Source: Girardinichthys multiradiatus (lineage: Eukaryota > Chordata > Actinopteri > Cyprinodontiformes > Goodeidae). From it: 64,000 bases of DNA. Each line of letters begins with the position of its first letter. Within the stretch, counting starts at the first letter, position 1. A program made the translations under genes and the position numbers. A model generated the notes under the pieces. That model was not told where the DNA came from. It saw only the letters and a list, made by a program, of their open reading frames with translations, and searched no databases. Below are positions 55,711-64,000 of the stretch, piece by piece. The DNA lies in the NCBI RefSeq assembly GCF_021462225.1, contig NC_061804.1, positions 40,921,975-40,985,974 of the forward strand, written 5' to 3'.

Positions 55711-55925
55711 ATGGGGAAGAAACAAAGTAAACTAATTGACTTAGAAGGGGAGGTAAAGTTTATGGAGAACTATGTAAAAGGAGCAGGTATGATATGTCAT
55801 AGATGGAATAAAAAATAAAAAACATGGGTTTTTGGGCAAATTAGATACAAAGGATGTCTTAAAATTACAAGGGGATCTAATATTAGAAATAATGAAAACT
55901 AAAAAGAGAAAAATAACAAAGAACA
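55711..55925 (+). pseudogene. Gag N-terminus, first copy, broken
   Basis: ATG at 55711 opens MGKKQSKLIDLEGEVK. Glycine at position 2 with a small residue at 6 fits an N-myristoylation signal, as in retroviral matrix proteins. A stop follows after 35 codons (RWNKK*). In another frame the text continues GKLDTKDVLKLQGDLILEIM. The region is repeated about 215 bp downstream. Confidence 0.65.
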
Positions 55926-56075
55926 ATGGGGAAAGAACAGAGAAAAATCTCTGATTTAACAGAAATATGTACACGATGGCATAAAAATACGGATTTTCAG
56001 GTAACTTAATTATCACTGAAATCCTAAAACTACACGGGGATCATAAACTGGAGATTATGCATTCAAAAGATTCAA
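55926..56075 (+). pseudogene. Gag N-terminus, second copy (internal duplication), broken
   Basis: A second ATG at 55926 opens MGKEQRKISDLTEICTRWHK, then, frame-shifted, GNLIITEILKLHGDHKLEIM. Both parts align with the first copy (MGKKQSK..., CHRWNK, GKLDTKDVLKLQGDLILEIM). The matrix-coding start has thus been duplicated within the provirus. Both copies have stops. Confidence 0.65.
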
Positions 56076-56465
56076 GAGACAATAAAAAACCTTGCCAGAT
56101 TATAATTTCAAAGAGGACTTTTCAGTCCCTGAGTGCAGACAGTTGATAAACAGATTAAAACAAAAAGATGAATTAAAAAAACAACAAGAGCAGCATTTAA
56201 CTGACATAGCCATAATACTGATGCCTTAAGAAAAGCACAGGAAAAAACTTTCAGCTTAACTGAAAACAAATAAAGGGGGTGCGGACCACCAACCATCCCA
56301 GTTTAGAATACCAACCAAGGTAGCCCCAAATTATAAAGACTAAGAGGTGGTTTTAGAGGACGTGGTAAAAGAAGTTAAAAGAGGAGGTGACAATGTGGAC
56401 AACATGGAAACTGTCCAACTGGACAACCCAGTGAACAATGACTAGAGAAGAGAGAACAGAATGTT
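56076..56465 (+). pseudogene. Gag C-terminal remnant with nucleocapsid-like end
   Basis: It reads FKEDFSVPECRQLINRLKQK followed by a charged K/Q-rich stretch (ELKKQQEQHLTD), then stops. Further on a basic RGGFRGRGKR segment precedes text around C-G-Q-H-G-N-C, the probable rest of a zinc knuckle of the C-x2-C-x4-H-x4-C type. Most of capsid is missing. Confidence 0.5.
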
Positions 56466-58400
56466 GTTAAAGTAATCTGAGAGTAAAATATTTTGTAGGC
56501 AAGCATTAGTGATAAACAGGTGCTTTAAAAATCATTCTATGGTGTTATACTACCAACAATATCATGATAAAATGCAAAAGATTCATTTTACAGGGAAATA
56601 ATTCCATATTTGGCTCAGATTGTGTGCATTCTTGATTTTTCCTCTTTGAGAGAAGTTAAATTTCAGCTCTGTGAAACGACCTTGACAAAGAGATGCAGCT
56701 GCCTGAAAACAAAGATAAATCTTCTGCACACAGCAGAAGCCTGTCTCTGCTGAAAGGTCTGAAAAAAAAAAAAAAAAAATTGTAACTCTACCCTGCATGT
56801 GTCAAACTCAAGGTCCGTGGGCCAAAACCGGACCCCAGAAGTTTAGTGATTCTCTAGAAGTAGAGCCTTTTAATATGGTGATTGTGTGCTTGAATGTTAT
56901 CTTGTCAATCAATAAGTAGTTTTGTCTGCATTCTGCCACAATCTGCCTTTTGAAAATGTTTTGAATCTTACTCTTTATGTATAAAAAAAAAAAAAAGAAA
57001 AATTGGCTAAAGTCTGCAAACACAAAATGAACCTGGATAGAAGCTCTAACTAAGTTTATTTAATCTGAGATCCTCTCCAAATGCAACAGTATATGTTAAT
57101 CTACATGAGATACTAACAACTTCACCTACTGGTATAATATAAAGATCTGATTGAACATGTGAAACAAACAATGATGAAAGTTTTTCAACAGGTGATGCTC
57201 ATCCAGGAGGAAGACAGTGTTCCTAGGAAATGCAGCTCATTTATTAACAATCAATTTTTCTCCTATAGGTGGAAGTTTTGCTGACTAATCATAGGCTGGA
57301 TCTATGAAACATTATGAGCACAGAACAAATGACCAAGGTTCTGACTGACTTATGAACCTCACTGACCTGACAATGATAACATGACACCCAACAGACAACA
57401 CCTTTAAGGTGGACCCCACTACGACCACCTTATTGATTCTTGGTGAATAAAAAAAAAGAATTGAAGCGTTCAAAACAGACCTTGTGGAAACACAACGATG
57501 TGGAAACGATGTACATTTTAAGTATAATAGAAGTCAAATTATGTTCAAATTTTTGCAAATAAAATGACTGACAGAGAAATAAGTAAGTAGTGTGTGAATG
57601 TGTGTGAATGGGAATAACTGATTTCATTGTAATGCATCTTTGAGGGACCTTAAAAGCGCTAAGAAAGGTCTGATGTTCTGATGATCTTTGCCAAATTTAT
57701 ATCTTAATAAGGTTTCCAGAATCTTTTTCGAAAAATCATATAAAGATGGCAAAGGTTCTACCTGTATTGAAAATACTGATAACCATAAGAAAGTTCATAG
57801 ACCCGTCTTCAATTTTTCATAATTCTTTTACAAACAGGTTATTTAAACTTTCATGTGGCCAAATGTCTGTATTTGACTTTCTGTTTTTGTGAAATAAATG
57901 TCTGTTTCATGTTATGTAAAAATTAGAGTCCTCAACATTACCATAATAATATTAGGTCAGTTCTCTATGGTAAAACAAAAAGATTTTAACAGATGTTTAG
58001 ACTTTTTCCAGTCAGGTTCAAAATGATTGAATTAGACTCAAACTTAACATAAGATGAAATGAACCTTGACAGAATTACTGGACTGGACTGAAATAGAGAA
58101 AACTTGAGTTAATTGAAACAAACTTTAGTTACTTGAACTAAATACAAAGCTGACTGAAACTGTATGTTGTATCTATAAAACTGGGTAAGATAAACTAAGA
58201 TTATAAGATATAATATGCCCTTCATTTTTTGTGTTCATCAGTGAGTGAGTTTTTATTTTTTATTTTTAATAAGAACTATACCAAGCATTATTTATAATAA
58301 TAGCAACTACCAAAAATATTGATCTCATTTTTAAATGTAATAAGGACTTACTTTATAAAATATGATAAAAAAGAATAATAAGAATTTGGAAAAACAGAGA
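56466..58400. other. Non-viral-looking segment replacing end of gag, protease and start of pol
   Basis: No retroviral reading is visible in about 1.9 kb. A fragment at 56800-56850 ('tgtcaaactcaaggtccgtg', 'ggccaaaaccggacccca') resembles the end of a common fish repeat. 57585-57665 ('gtgtgaatgggaataactga', 'ccttaaaagcgctaag') resembles a LINE/SINE tail. Poly-A runs lie at 56762-56779 and 56983-56996. It is probably several insertions accompanied by deletion of viral sequence. Confidence 0.55.
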
Positions 58401-58427
58401 CTTTAAACCTCTGCAGGAACAGCACTG

Positions 58428-58900
58428 ACACTGTCGAAAGTGGATCCTAATACAGGAATCTGGAAGCTCATTCTGGCGTGGATAGTCAAAGTCCATCCAA
58501 GGATACATTTAGATGAGGCAGAGGGACAAATACAGGGCTTAGCTGAGAGCAAAGAGAGCAACATGCATCCTGCCCTAGCTGCTGTCCCACCTGAACTGTG
58601 GTCCCAATCATCAACTGATGTAGGACTTATAAAGAGGTTCCCACCATACAAGGTTAAACTAATATCTGAAAAAAGGCCATTAGTCCGCTAATACCCCTTA
58701 AAGCCAGAAGCTGAAGAAGGTATTAAGTCAGTAATACAAGATATGTTGAAGTCAGGAATATTAAGAGAAGCACCTGACGCTACATGCAAGGCATATCACA
58801 CTGACATCGCTATTATTATCACAGCCAAACATAACTCTAAAAAGATGTGCCCTTTAAATCCAAGTACTCTAATACCTACTGCAGAAGATGGAAAACCACA
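58428..58900 (+). pseudogene. ERV reverse transcriptase start, catalytic core deleted
   Basis: It reads LDEAEGQIQGLAESKESNMH, then VPPELWSQSSTDVGLIKRFP, one stop (58689-58691) and YPLKPEAEEGIKSVIQDMLK, the N-terminal fingers of a gamma-type RT. At about 58815 it passes directly to MCPLNPSTLIPTAEDGKPH, a connection-domain block. The palm with its catalytic aspartates is therefore deleted. Confidence 0.8.
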
Positions 58901-59303
58901 TTCTTATAAAGCAAAAGTTGAAGAAGACACCAAACCCAGACAAGACATTTCTCAAACCTTTATACCAGATTCATGTGTTGTGTTTGTAGATGGCTCAGCA
59001 TCTAAAGATGAATATGGAAAGAATAGAGTTGGTTATGCAATAACAACCATCGATAGGATAATAGAAGCTAAATCTCTACCCAATACATGCTCAGCACAAA
59101 CAGCAGAATTATATGCTTTAGTAAGAGCATGTGAATTACATGAGGGACAAATACTTACTATATACACAGACAGCCAATACGTTTTCGGATCAGTACATCA
59201 CCATGGTAAGATTTGGCAAAATAGAGGTTTTAAAACATCATCAGGGACAGAAGTAACTCATTTCAACCCATTAAAGAGAAAATGTCAGATCTGCTATTTA
59301 TAG
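58901..59303 (+). pseudogene. ERV RNase H domain
   Basis: It is part of the same 186-codon frame (58743-59303). VVFVDGSASKDEYGKNRVGY carries the first catalytic aspartate, TCSAQTAELYALVRACELHE the glutamate, and LTIYTDSQYVFGSVHHHGKI the second aspartate. The frame ends before the last catalytic aspartate/histidine region. Order and spacing are those of a retroviral RNase H, and conservation is good compared with gag. Confidence 0.85.
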
Positions 59304-59800
59304 ACACAGACGTGCTGAAAGACGCCCAACAGTCAGCACCCAAGACAGAAATAAAGGCCTGGCTAAAGAGAGGAGCACAGAGAAAAGATGACATCTATCA
59401 GATAGAAGATAAACCAATCCTCCCAAAAAAGTTATACAACACAGCGGCTACAGTGACACATTGGGAAGACCCACGTGTCAAGGGGGGAATATGTCACATC
59501 TGGTAAAGCATTAATGCTACACTATAAATATTTCTGACTATGCAAAGAATTTTTGCAGATCACGCATAATTTGTTGCAAACACAGGGGAAGAAATATTGC
59601 CTAGTTGTAATAGATGAACCTAGTGACACATTTCTTCCCCACATATGGTATCCCACAGATTATAAGGTCAGATAATGGAACTCATTTTGTAAATAAATTA
59701 ATAGAACTAAGTTCTAATGCATTAGGGTTTCAGTTAAAGATTAAGGAAAACAATGGAAGAAACAGGGAGGCCATGGCCCGAATGCCTATCCCTGGTTAAA
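59282..59800 (+). pseudogene. ERV RNase H-integrase junction and integrase core, broken
   Basis: The frame 59282-59506 (DVLKDAQQSAPKTEIKAWLK, then KPILPKKLYNTAATVTHWED) is the linker and start of integrase. The zinc-binding part is largely gone. 59588-59615 reads KYCLVVIDE (first catalytic aspartate), immediately followed, out of frame, by VTHFFPTYGIPQIIRSDNGT (second aspartate in S-D-N-G), so about 20-25 residues are deleted between them. The segment expected to hold the catalytic glutamate is scrambled (IKENNGRNREAMARMP). Confidence 0.75.
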
Positions 59801-59980
59801 TTATGGATGAGAATAACTCCAAATCAAACTGGTCTTACTCCATTTGCCACCTGCTGTGCATCATTGTATAACTCCACCCACTGTGTTCTGAGCCTGAGAT
59901 CACGTGACACCAAGTTGCTGATGTAAATTTGTATTCTCAAAGAAATAGTACATGGCAGACCGTTTTCTCTGCCCTCTGAC

Positions 59981-60304
59981 ATGAATGAAATAGAGAAAGC
60001 ACAACAGGAACCTTCATTAGCTGAGTGGATGAATAAAATGTTGCAGACAAAACAAGAACAAATGTCCAGTGGTCTGCCGATAATCTCTGCTCCTATCCCA
60101 CAGAATGACCTGAGGCCTGGAGACCTGGTCCTGATTAAGACACTCCACCGGAAGGATTGGAGCACTCCTCGGTGGAAAGGGCCGTTTCAAATACTCCTGA
60201 CAACGCCCACAGTTCTGAAAATAGCAGAGAGGCCTTCCTGGATCCATAAAAGCCACTGTAAGCCAGTTTTGCCGTTACAGGAGCCAAACCAACCGACGGG
60301 GTAG
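59981..60304 (+). pseudogene. ERV integrase C-terminal domain
   Basis: The 107-codon frame contains a leader with [13 protein letters not shown], then [20 protein letters not shown] and [20 protein letters not shown]. The W-K-G-P-F module is the GPY/F signature of gamma-type integrases. [11 protein letters not shown] ends it with the usual 'WIHxSHxKP' block. The frame itself is open but is cut off from the catalytic core by stops and frame changes near 59800-59980. Confidence 0.85.
60084..60104 (+). promoter_or_regulatory. Probable env splice acceptor
   Basis: A pyrimidine-rich stretch followed by CAG at 60101-60103, about 300 nt before the env ATG and inside the integrase-coding region, where gamma-type viruses usually place it. 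Assigned from consensus only. Confidence 0.45.
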
Positions 60305-60399
60305 CAGAAGGAAGTCCGGGTTCAAAGGAGTTGGAGGACCCATATGGCCCAGCGTCTCAAACCGGTGAAGAAAACAGCTGATCTGCGCCCAATTATAAA

Positions 60400-61284
60400 A
60401 TGGCTCTCTGTAACTTGTGGACAGGACTGATAAGCCTGAGCTTAATTCTGGTAGCAGGACTCTTTCTCTATCTAAAGCAGGATCCACAGGAGGTGATACC
60501 GAACCAGAAGAGATGGACATCAGACGGGACCCATCTCAGACCACTGACGGAAGGACATGACACACACCCATTTCTGCAAAATTACTGGTATCGTTATGTG
60601 TATGACACAGCTAAAACTCAAAATAAAACTGATTGTTATGTGTGTTCTATAATGCTCGTGCATTCCCAAGGCCCCACCATATATGTCAAAGCTATGAACC
60701 TCACCGAGACAAGTTGCGCCATATCAATGGGCCTGATAGGATACACAAATAAAAAGTTATTTCTTATGCCAAACCAATCTTTCATATTTAACACTTCTGG
60801 AATGTGGACAGATGAAAATCAGATCGTTGTGAATTATACACTGCGCAGTAACCAGAGATTAAATTATAGTTGTGACCCAGAAAACTGCACTTGCGACAGA
60901 AAACAATGGCAACCTCTCAACATTACAGGATTGAATAACACCTGTTGCACATATATCCCAGATAATATACACTCTGCAAACATAACGGGAGCATTAAACA
61001 ACCTACGGAATCTGCTAAATGTCATGGCACATGACCACCCAGATCCTACCTCTTCTTGGTTAGATTGGATGCTCACAGGGGGATGGATAAATCTTTTTAA
61101 GGTTCTCTTAGTTGCAGTAATAGCATGCATGGGCCTTCTGTGTCTCCTGTCAATATGTATTATCCCATGTTGCAAATCCATGGTACAAAGAATAGTAACT
61201 CAGTCAGTCACGGTGGCATATGCAACACTGAACCAGGTAGAAATGCACGAAAATGAAGGGGACGATTATGAAGACATGTTGTAA
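60400..61284 (+). CDS. ERV envelope, shortened but open, 294 aa
   Basis: A membrane glycoprotein that in an intact virus mediates entry. Here it is clearly shortened (family about 550-650 aa). Residues 9-25 form a hydrophobic signal/anchor. C79-Y-V-C82 is a C-x-x-C motif of the surface subunit. About ten N-glycosylation sequons lie between 75 and 196. C182-C183 followed by TYIPDN is the end of the transmembrane-subunit C-C motif, but the cleavage site, fusion peptide, first heptad region and the immunosuppressive region expected before it are absent, deleted in frame. A membrane span at about 232-256 and a short tail ending YEDML follow. The start context AAAATGG is strong. It has no premature stop although gag and pol are wrecked. 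As written it lacks the parts required for fusion. Confidence 0.85.
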   Translation: MALCNLWTGLISLSLILVAGLFLYLKQDPQEVIPNQKRWTSDGTHLRPLTEGHDTHPFLQNYWYRYVYDTAKTQNKTDCYVCSIMLVHSQGPTIYVKAMNLTETSCAISMGLIGYTNKKLFLMPNQSFIFNTSGMWTDENQIVVNYTLRSNQRLNYSCDPENCTCDRKQWQPLNITGLNNTCCTYIPDNIHSANITGALNNLRNLLNVMAHDHPDPTSSWLDWMLTGGWINLFKVLLVAVIACMGLLCLLSICIIPCCKSMVQRIVTQSVTVAYATLNQVEMHENEGDDYEDML

Positions 61285-61422
61285 ATAAATCACATCAAAA
61301 GCCTGAGTGTACTCATACATAGTATTTCATAAAATGACCTTACAGCAGAAAATCGAAAAAAGTTGTTGCTTAAGTGAAATGAGAAAAAGTACAATGATGA
61401 CATAAACAGGGCAGATTTTTTA

Positions 61423-61509
61423 ATTCTTTTATTTTTATGATTTCAAGTATTATTCTTTTATTTTTATGATTTCAAGTATTATTCTTTTATTTTTATGATT
61501 TCAAGTATT
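61423..61509 (+). repeat. Three perfect 29-bp tandem repeats
   Basis: ATTCTTTTATTTTTATGATT plus TCAAGTATT starts at 61423, 61452 and 61481. It lies between env and the 3' LTR. Identical units imply a recent or recently homogenised expansion. Confidence 0.95.
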
Positions 61510-61657
61510 AATCAACATTTAACTTTTAATGGTTGCCGAGGGCGGCGGCACCGTATGAGTATTTCCCACAAAATATAATCTGTTTACCGTCCGTGGGTTT
61601 CTGCTCATACAGAGTATTTTTCTCATTCATTTTTATATTAAATGTTTTTACTTGTGA

Positions 61658-61670
61658 TAAAAGGAGGGAC
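61658..61670 (+). promoter_or_regulatory. Polypurine tract
   Basis: AAAAGGAGGGA(C) directly precedes the 3' LTR, the expected plus-strand primer position. Confidence 0.85.
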
Positions 61671-61962
61671 TGTTGGATGGGTGCAAAAACTTGTTATCAC
61701 TCATGTAAAAACTTTGTGTTGCAAGGCACCTGCACTATGCCTTCCTCCCTGTGTGTGTGAATTATTGTTATCTCTGTGTGAACCAGCCTCCTTTCTGTCT
61801 CACACACATACACCCTGTCTGAACTGTCTGTTGAATTGTGTATATAAATAAAGAGATAGGGTGTCAAAACTTTGTAGTTGCACTGCAAAGTGGGCTGCCC
61901 TTGCTGCAAGTAACTCTGACTGTATTGTTCTTATCTCTGAGTTGACTAAATAATACCTAACA
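61671..61962 (+). repeat. 3' LTR
   Basis: 292 bp, TGTTGG...CTAACA, with AATAAA at 61847-61852. It is followed by the GAAAT duplication. Confidence 0.95.
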
Positions 61963-62163
61963 GAAATCTAATAGTCTCATCATTCCACTGAATTCTAACT
62001 AGGGAAGCTGAATCACTGGTACAAAACAGCTTTAATCCACATTTTCAGGTGCTAATGATATATTCCTTTTACTGGTACTGAAGTTGAACTAAATAATAAC
62101 AGTCCGTTGTAGTCTAACTAAGAAAGCTGGGTCATTGGTGTGAGAGCAGCTAAAGTCCAAATT

Positions 62164-62310
62164 ACTAATAATATTTGGTTTTCGCTGGTAATCCTTCTGA
62201 TAAAACTAAAAATCAATGAAAAAGTAATGAAATACTAATAATAATTGGCTTTTGCTGGCAATCCATCTGAGAAATCTGAAAATCTATGAAAAGTAATGAA
62301 ATCACACATT
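62164..62310 (+). repeat. Two ~68-bp tandem units right of the provirus
   Basis: 'tactaataatatttggtttt' and 'tactaataataattggcttt' begin units at about 62164 and 62232. Both continue with 'gctggtaatccttctga' or 'gctggcaatccatctga' and 'atgaaa(a)agtaatgaaa'. Related text left of the provirus shows that the array was the insertion target. Confidence 0.7.
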
Positions 62311-62854
62311 TAGGTAAAGTAAGATAGGAGGAAAAAAAAAATCATATTTCAGACTCTGTTCTGCTAAGAATAGAGTCTGAAATAGTACAAAAAACCTCAG
62401 CAGGGGTAAGCAACACACACATAAGTAAAGATTTAGCAAGGGTACGGTGGAATCTTGAGGGTGTGAATATATATATAAGTCTGAGTGTGTTTGCAAGAAT
62501 TAGACTGTCAACAATGATAGAACCACCATTGTCCTTGAGAAGAAAGGTGGAAGTTTTATCAATCGGCCGCATTGTCCTATCAGCACACAGCTGGTAGGGG
62601 AGTGCTGGAGAAGAGCGTCGTGTTTATATAACATCCAGGAGAGATTTTGTCGATAGTCTGTTAGCAGAAGTTGCCATGGCCACATTGGTGCGCCAGATTT
62701 AGAAAAACAATAAATGTTGTGGTTCAGGCAGTTGTGAATTTCCAACTACCTTAAGAGTTTTACTGGTATGTCTCAATTGCGAATCCAAATAGCCAAATTT
62801 CTGGAATTTTCTGCAGAACTCGAGCGTACAACTTCTCCAAGATTATATCCTTTA
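62311..62854. other. No classifiable feature
   Basis: Short inverted phrases ('tttcagactctgttctgcta' against 'agaatagagtctgaaat', 62347-62382) form a hairpin. Otherwise nothing is recognised. It may be the 3' flank of the minus-strand reading at 62855-63089. Confidence 0.4.
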
Positions 62855-63089
62855 ACCTCTGAGTCCAACCGCTGCCAGGCTGCGATTCTGTTCAAGAATC
62901 GTGTCCAGCTTGCGATTTTGCTCTCTTAACATTTCAGTCTGAGTGTTGATCGCTCTACAGACTCCATCTAACATTGCAGGCAGCTTTGGAATGCTTTGAA
63001 CACCCGCCCACGTTTTGCGAATCACTCAATAAGCCAGGTAACCACCAACTCCAAAAAGCAGAAATCCTGTTATCAAAAGTCCAAATATG
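62855..63089 (-). pseudogene. Unrecognised reading with a membrane segment and coiled coil
   Basis: On the minus strand the frame starts with a hydrophobic run (GLLITGFLLFGVGGYLAY), has one stop, then VIRKTWAGVQSIPKLPAMLD and a heptad-like stretch (TQTEMLREQNRKLDTILEQN), ending at a stop near 62855. It might be the C-terminal part of an envelope-like or other element protein. I do not recognise a family. A Tc1-like element begins at 63092 and cuts off whatever lay upstream. Confidence 0.35.
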
Positions 63090-63091
63090 TA

Positions 63092-64000
63092 CAGGTCCTT
63101 CTCAAAATATTAGCATATTGTGATAAAGTTCATTATTTTCCATAATGTCATGATGAAAATTTAACATTCATATATTTTAGATTCATTGCACACTAACTGA
63201 AATATTTCAGGTCTTTTATTGTCTTAATACGGATGATTTTGGCATACAGCTCATGAAAACCCAAAATTCCTATCTCACAAAATTAGCATATCATTAAAAG
63301 GGTCTCTAAACGAGCTATGAACCTTATCATCTGAATCAACGAGTTAACTCTAAACACCTGCAAAAGATTCCTGAGGCCTTCAAAACTCCCAGCCTGGTTC
63401 ATCACTCAAAACCCCAATCATGGGTAAGACTGCCGACCTGACTGCTGTCCAGAAGGCCACTATTGACACCCTCAAGCAAGAGGGTAAGACACAGAAAGAA
63501 ATTTCTGAACGAATAGGCTGTTCCCAGAGTGCTGTATCAAGGCACCTCAGTGGGAAGTCTGTGGGAAGGAAAAAGTGTGGCAGAAAACGCTGCACAACAA
63601 GAAGAGGTGATCGGACCCTGAGGAGGATTGTGGAGAAGGGCCGATTCCAGACCTTGGGGGACCTGCGGAAGCAGTGGACTGAGTCTGGAGTAGAAACATC
63701 CAGAGCCACCGTGCACAGGCGTGTGCAGGAAATGGGCTACAGGTGCCGCATTCCCCAGGTCAAGCCACTTTTGAACCAGAAACAGCGGCAGAAGCGCCTG
63801 ACCTGGGCTACAGAGAAGCAGCACTGGACTGTTGCTCAATGGTCCAAAGTACTTTTTTTGGATGAAAGCAAATTCTGCATGTCATTCGGAAATCAAGGTG
63901 CCAGAGTCTGGAGGAAGACTGGGGAGAAGGAAATGCCAAAATGCCAGAAGTCCAGTGTCAAGTACCCACAGTCAGTGATGGTCTGGGGTGCCGTGTCAGC
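63092..64000 (+). mobile_element. Tc1-like element, copy 3, cut by the window end
   Basis: TA at 63090-63091, then the same CAGGTCCTTCTC end and left inverted repeat as copies 1 and 2. The right part is outside the window. Confidence 0.95.
63421..64000 (+). CDS. Tc1-like transposase, copy 3, N-terminal 193 codons
   Basis: The frame is open from the shared start MGKTADLT to the window edge, covering both helix-turn-helix regions, the hinge GRKKCGRKRC and the first catalytic aspartate in VLFLDESK (copies 1 and 2 have S or T before the D). It ends in the V-W-G-A-V-S block. It agrees with copy 1 at residues 16 and 27 and with copy 2 at residues 31 and 117, and has its own R at 69 (LRRIVEKG). Completeness cannot be judged. 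Confidence 0.9.

Larger units (their letters stand above)
54085..61962 (+). mobile_element. Class I (gamma/epsilon-like) endogenous retrovirus, defective
   Basis: The provirus is 7,878 bp, flanked by GAAAT at 54080-54084 and 61963-61967. In order it has 5' LTR, primer site, splice donor, four 185-bp tandem units, gag remnants, about 1.9 kb of non-viral-looking sequence, pol remnants (RT start, RNase H, integrase pieces), a shortened env frame, a polypurine tract and 3' LTR. The pol wording and the GPF module near the integrase end place it with gamma/epsilon-like retroviruses. It cannot make infectious particles: gag is truncated by stops, and protease and the RT active site are missing. The nine LTR differences over 292 bp (about 3%) indicate an insertion of moderate age. 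Confidence 0.93.

Noticed and set aside
60400..61284. Domesticated host gene of env origin
   Set aside because: It lies in its provirus between recognisable LTRs and lacks the fusion region; an open frame alone is not enough, so it is kept as an observation only.

Overview
The window looks like intergenic DNA of a teleost fish. It is AT-rich and packed with fish-type transposable elements: several families of Tc1/mariner elements, hAT-like and other inverted-repeat elements, a tRNA-derived SINE, CR1/L2-like and other LINEs, a DIRS/Ngaro-like retroelement and a class I endogenous retrovirus. No host protein-coding exon, rRNA or tRNA gene could be supported. All recognisable coding sequence belongs to mobile elements. 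Family names rest on sequence features and recalled family knowledge; no database was searched.

Layout. 1-3007: a broken LINE (2A-like motif, endonuclease, reverse transcriptase, tail) with a SINE inside it. 3008-3960: a Tc1-like relic split by a SINE. 4838-9300: a five-level nest (Tc1-like relic > hAT-like element > foldback element > second Tc1-like element > deleted third Tc1-like element). 10400-13460: a SINE, a ~290-bp tandem satellite, a long (TG)n tract and an unclassified block with a near-perfect palindrome. 19064-19768: a short inverted-repeat element. 21560-24690: two LINE pieces. 27072-29258: a SINE and Tc1-like relics. 29490-31940: a DIRS/Ngaro-like element with a minisatellite and split direct repeats. 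32786-34007: an internally deleted Tc1-like element with long inverted repeats. 34200-34960 and 41960-42830: LINE relics. 37270-38879, 47463-49072 and 63092-end: three long copies of one Tc1-like family. Two have complete 334-codon transposase frames and the third runs off the window. 45596-50454: several small inverted-repeat elements.

54085-61962 is a complete-ended provirus of 7,878 bp. It has two 292-bp LTRs differing at about nine positions, a GAAAT target duplication, a tRNA-Tyr-type primer site, a polypurine tract and a splice-donor consensus. Gag and pol are heavily broken and env is shortened but still open (294 codons). The most unusual feature lies between the splice donor and gag: four tandem 185-bp units, each able to fold into four hairpins, three of them with closely similar 9-nt loops, enclosed by a 7-8 bp long-range pairing. 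Its position matches that of a retroviral packaging signal.

The Tc1-like copies with intact frames and the five-layer nest together give a relative history of the locus. The older hAT and Tc1 families came first. The family starting CAGGTCCTTCTC, whose two complete transposases are about 97% identical, is the youngest layer wherever nesting can be read. Long stretches (9310-10390, 16205-19060, 35990-37110, 40040-41580, 50470-53900) hold nothing I could classify.
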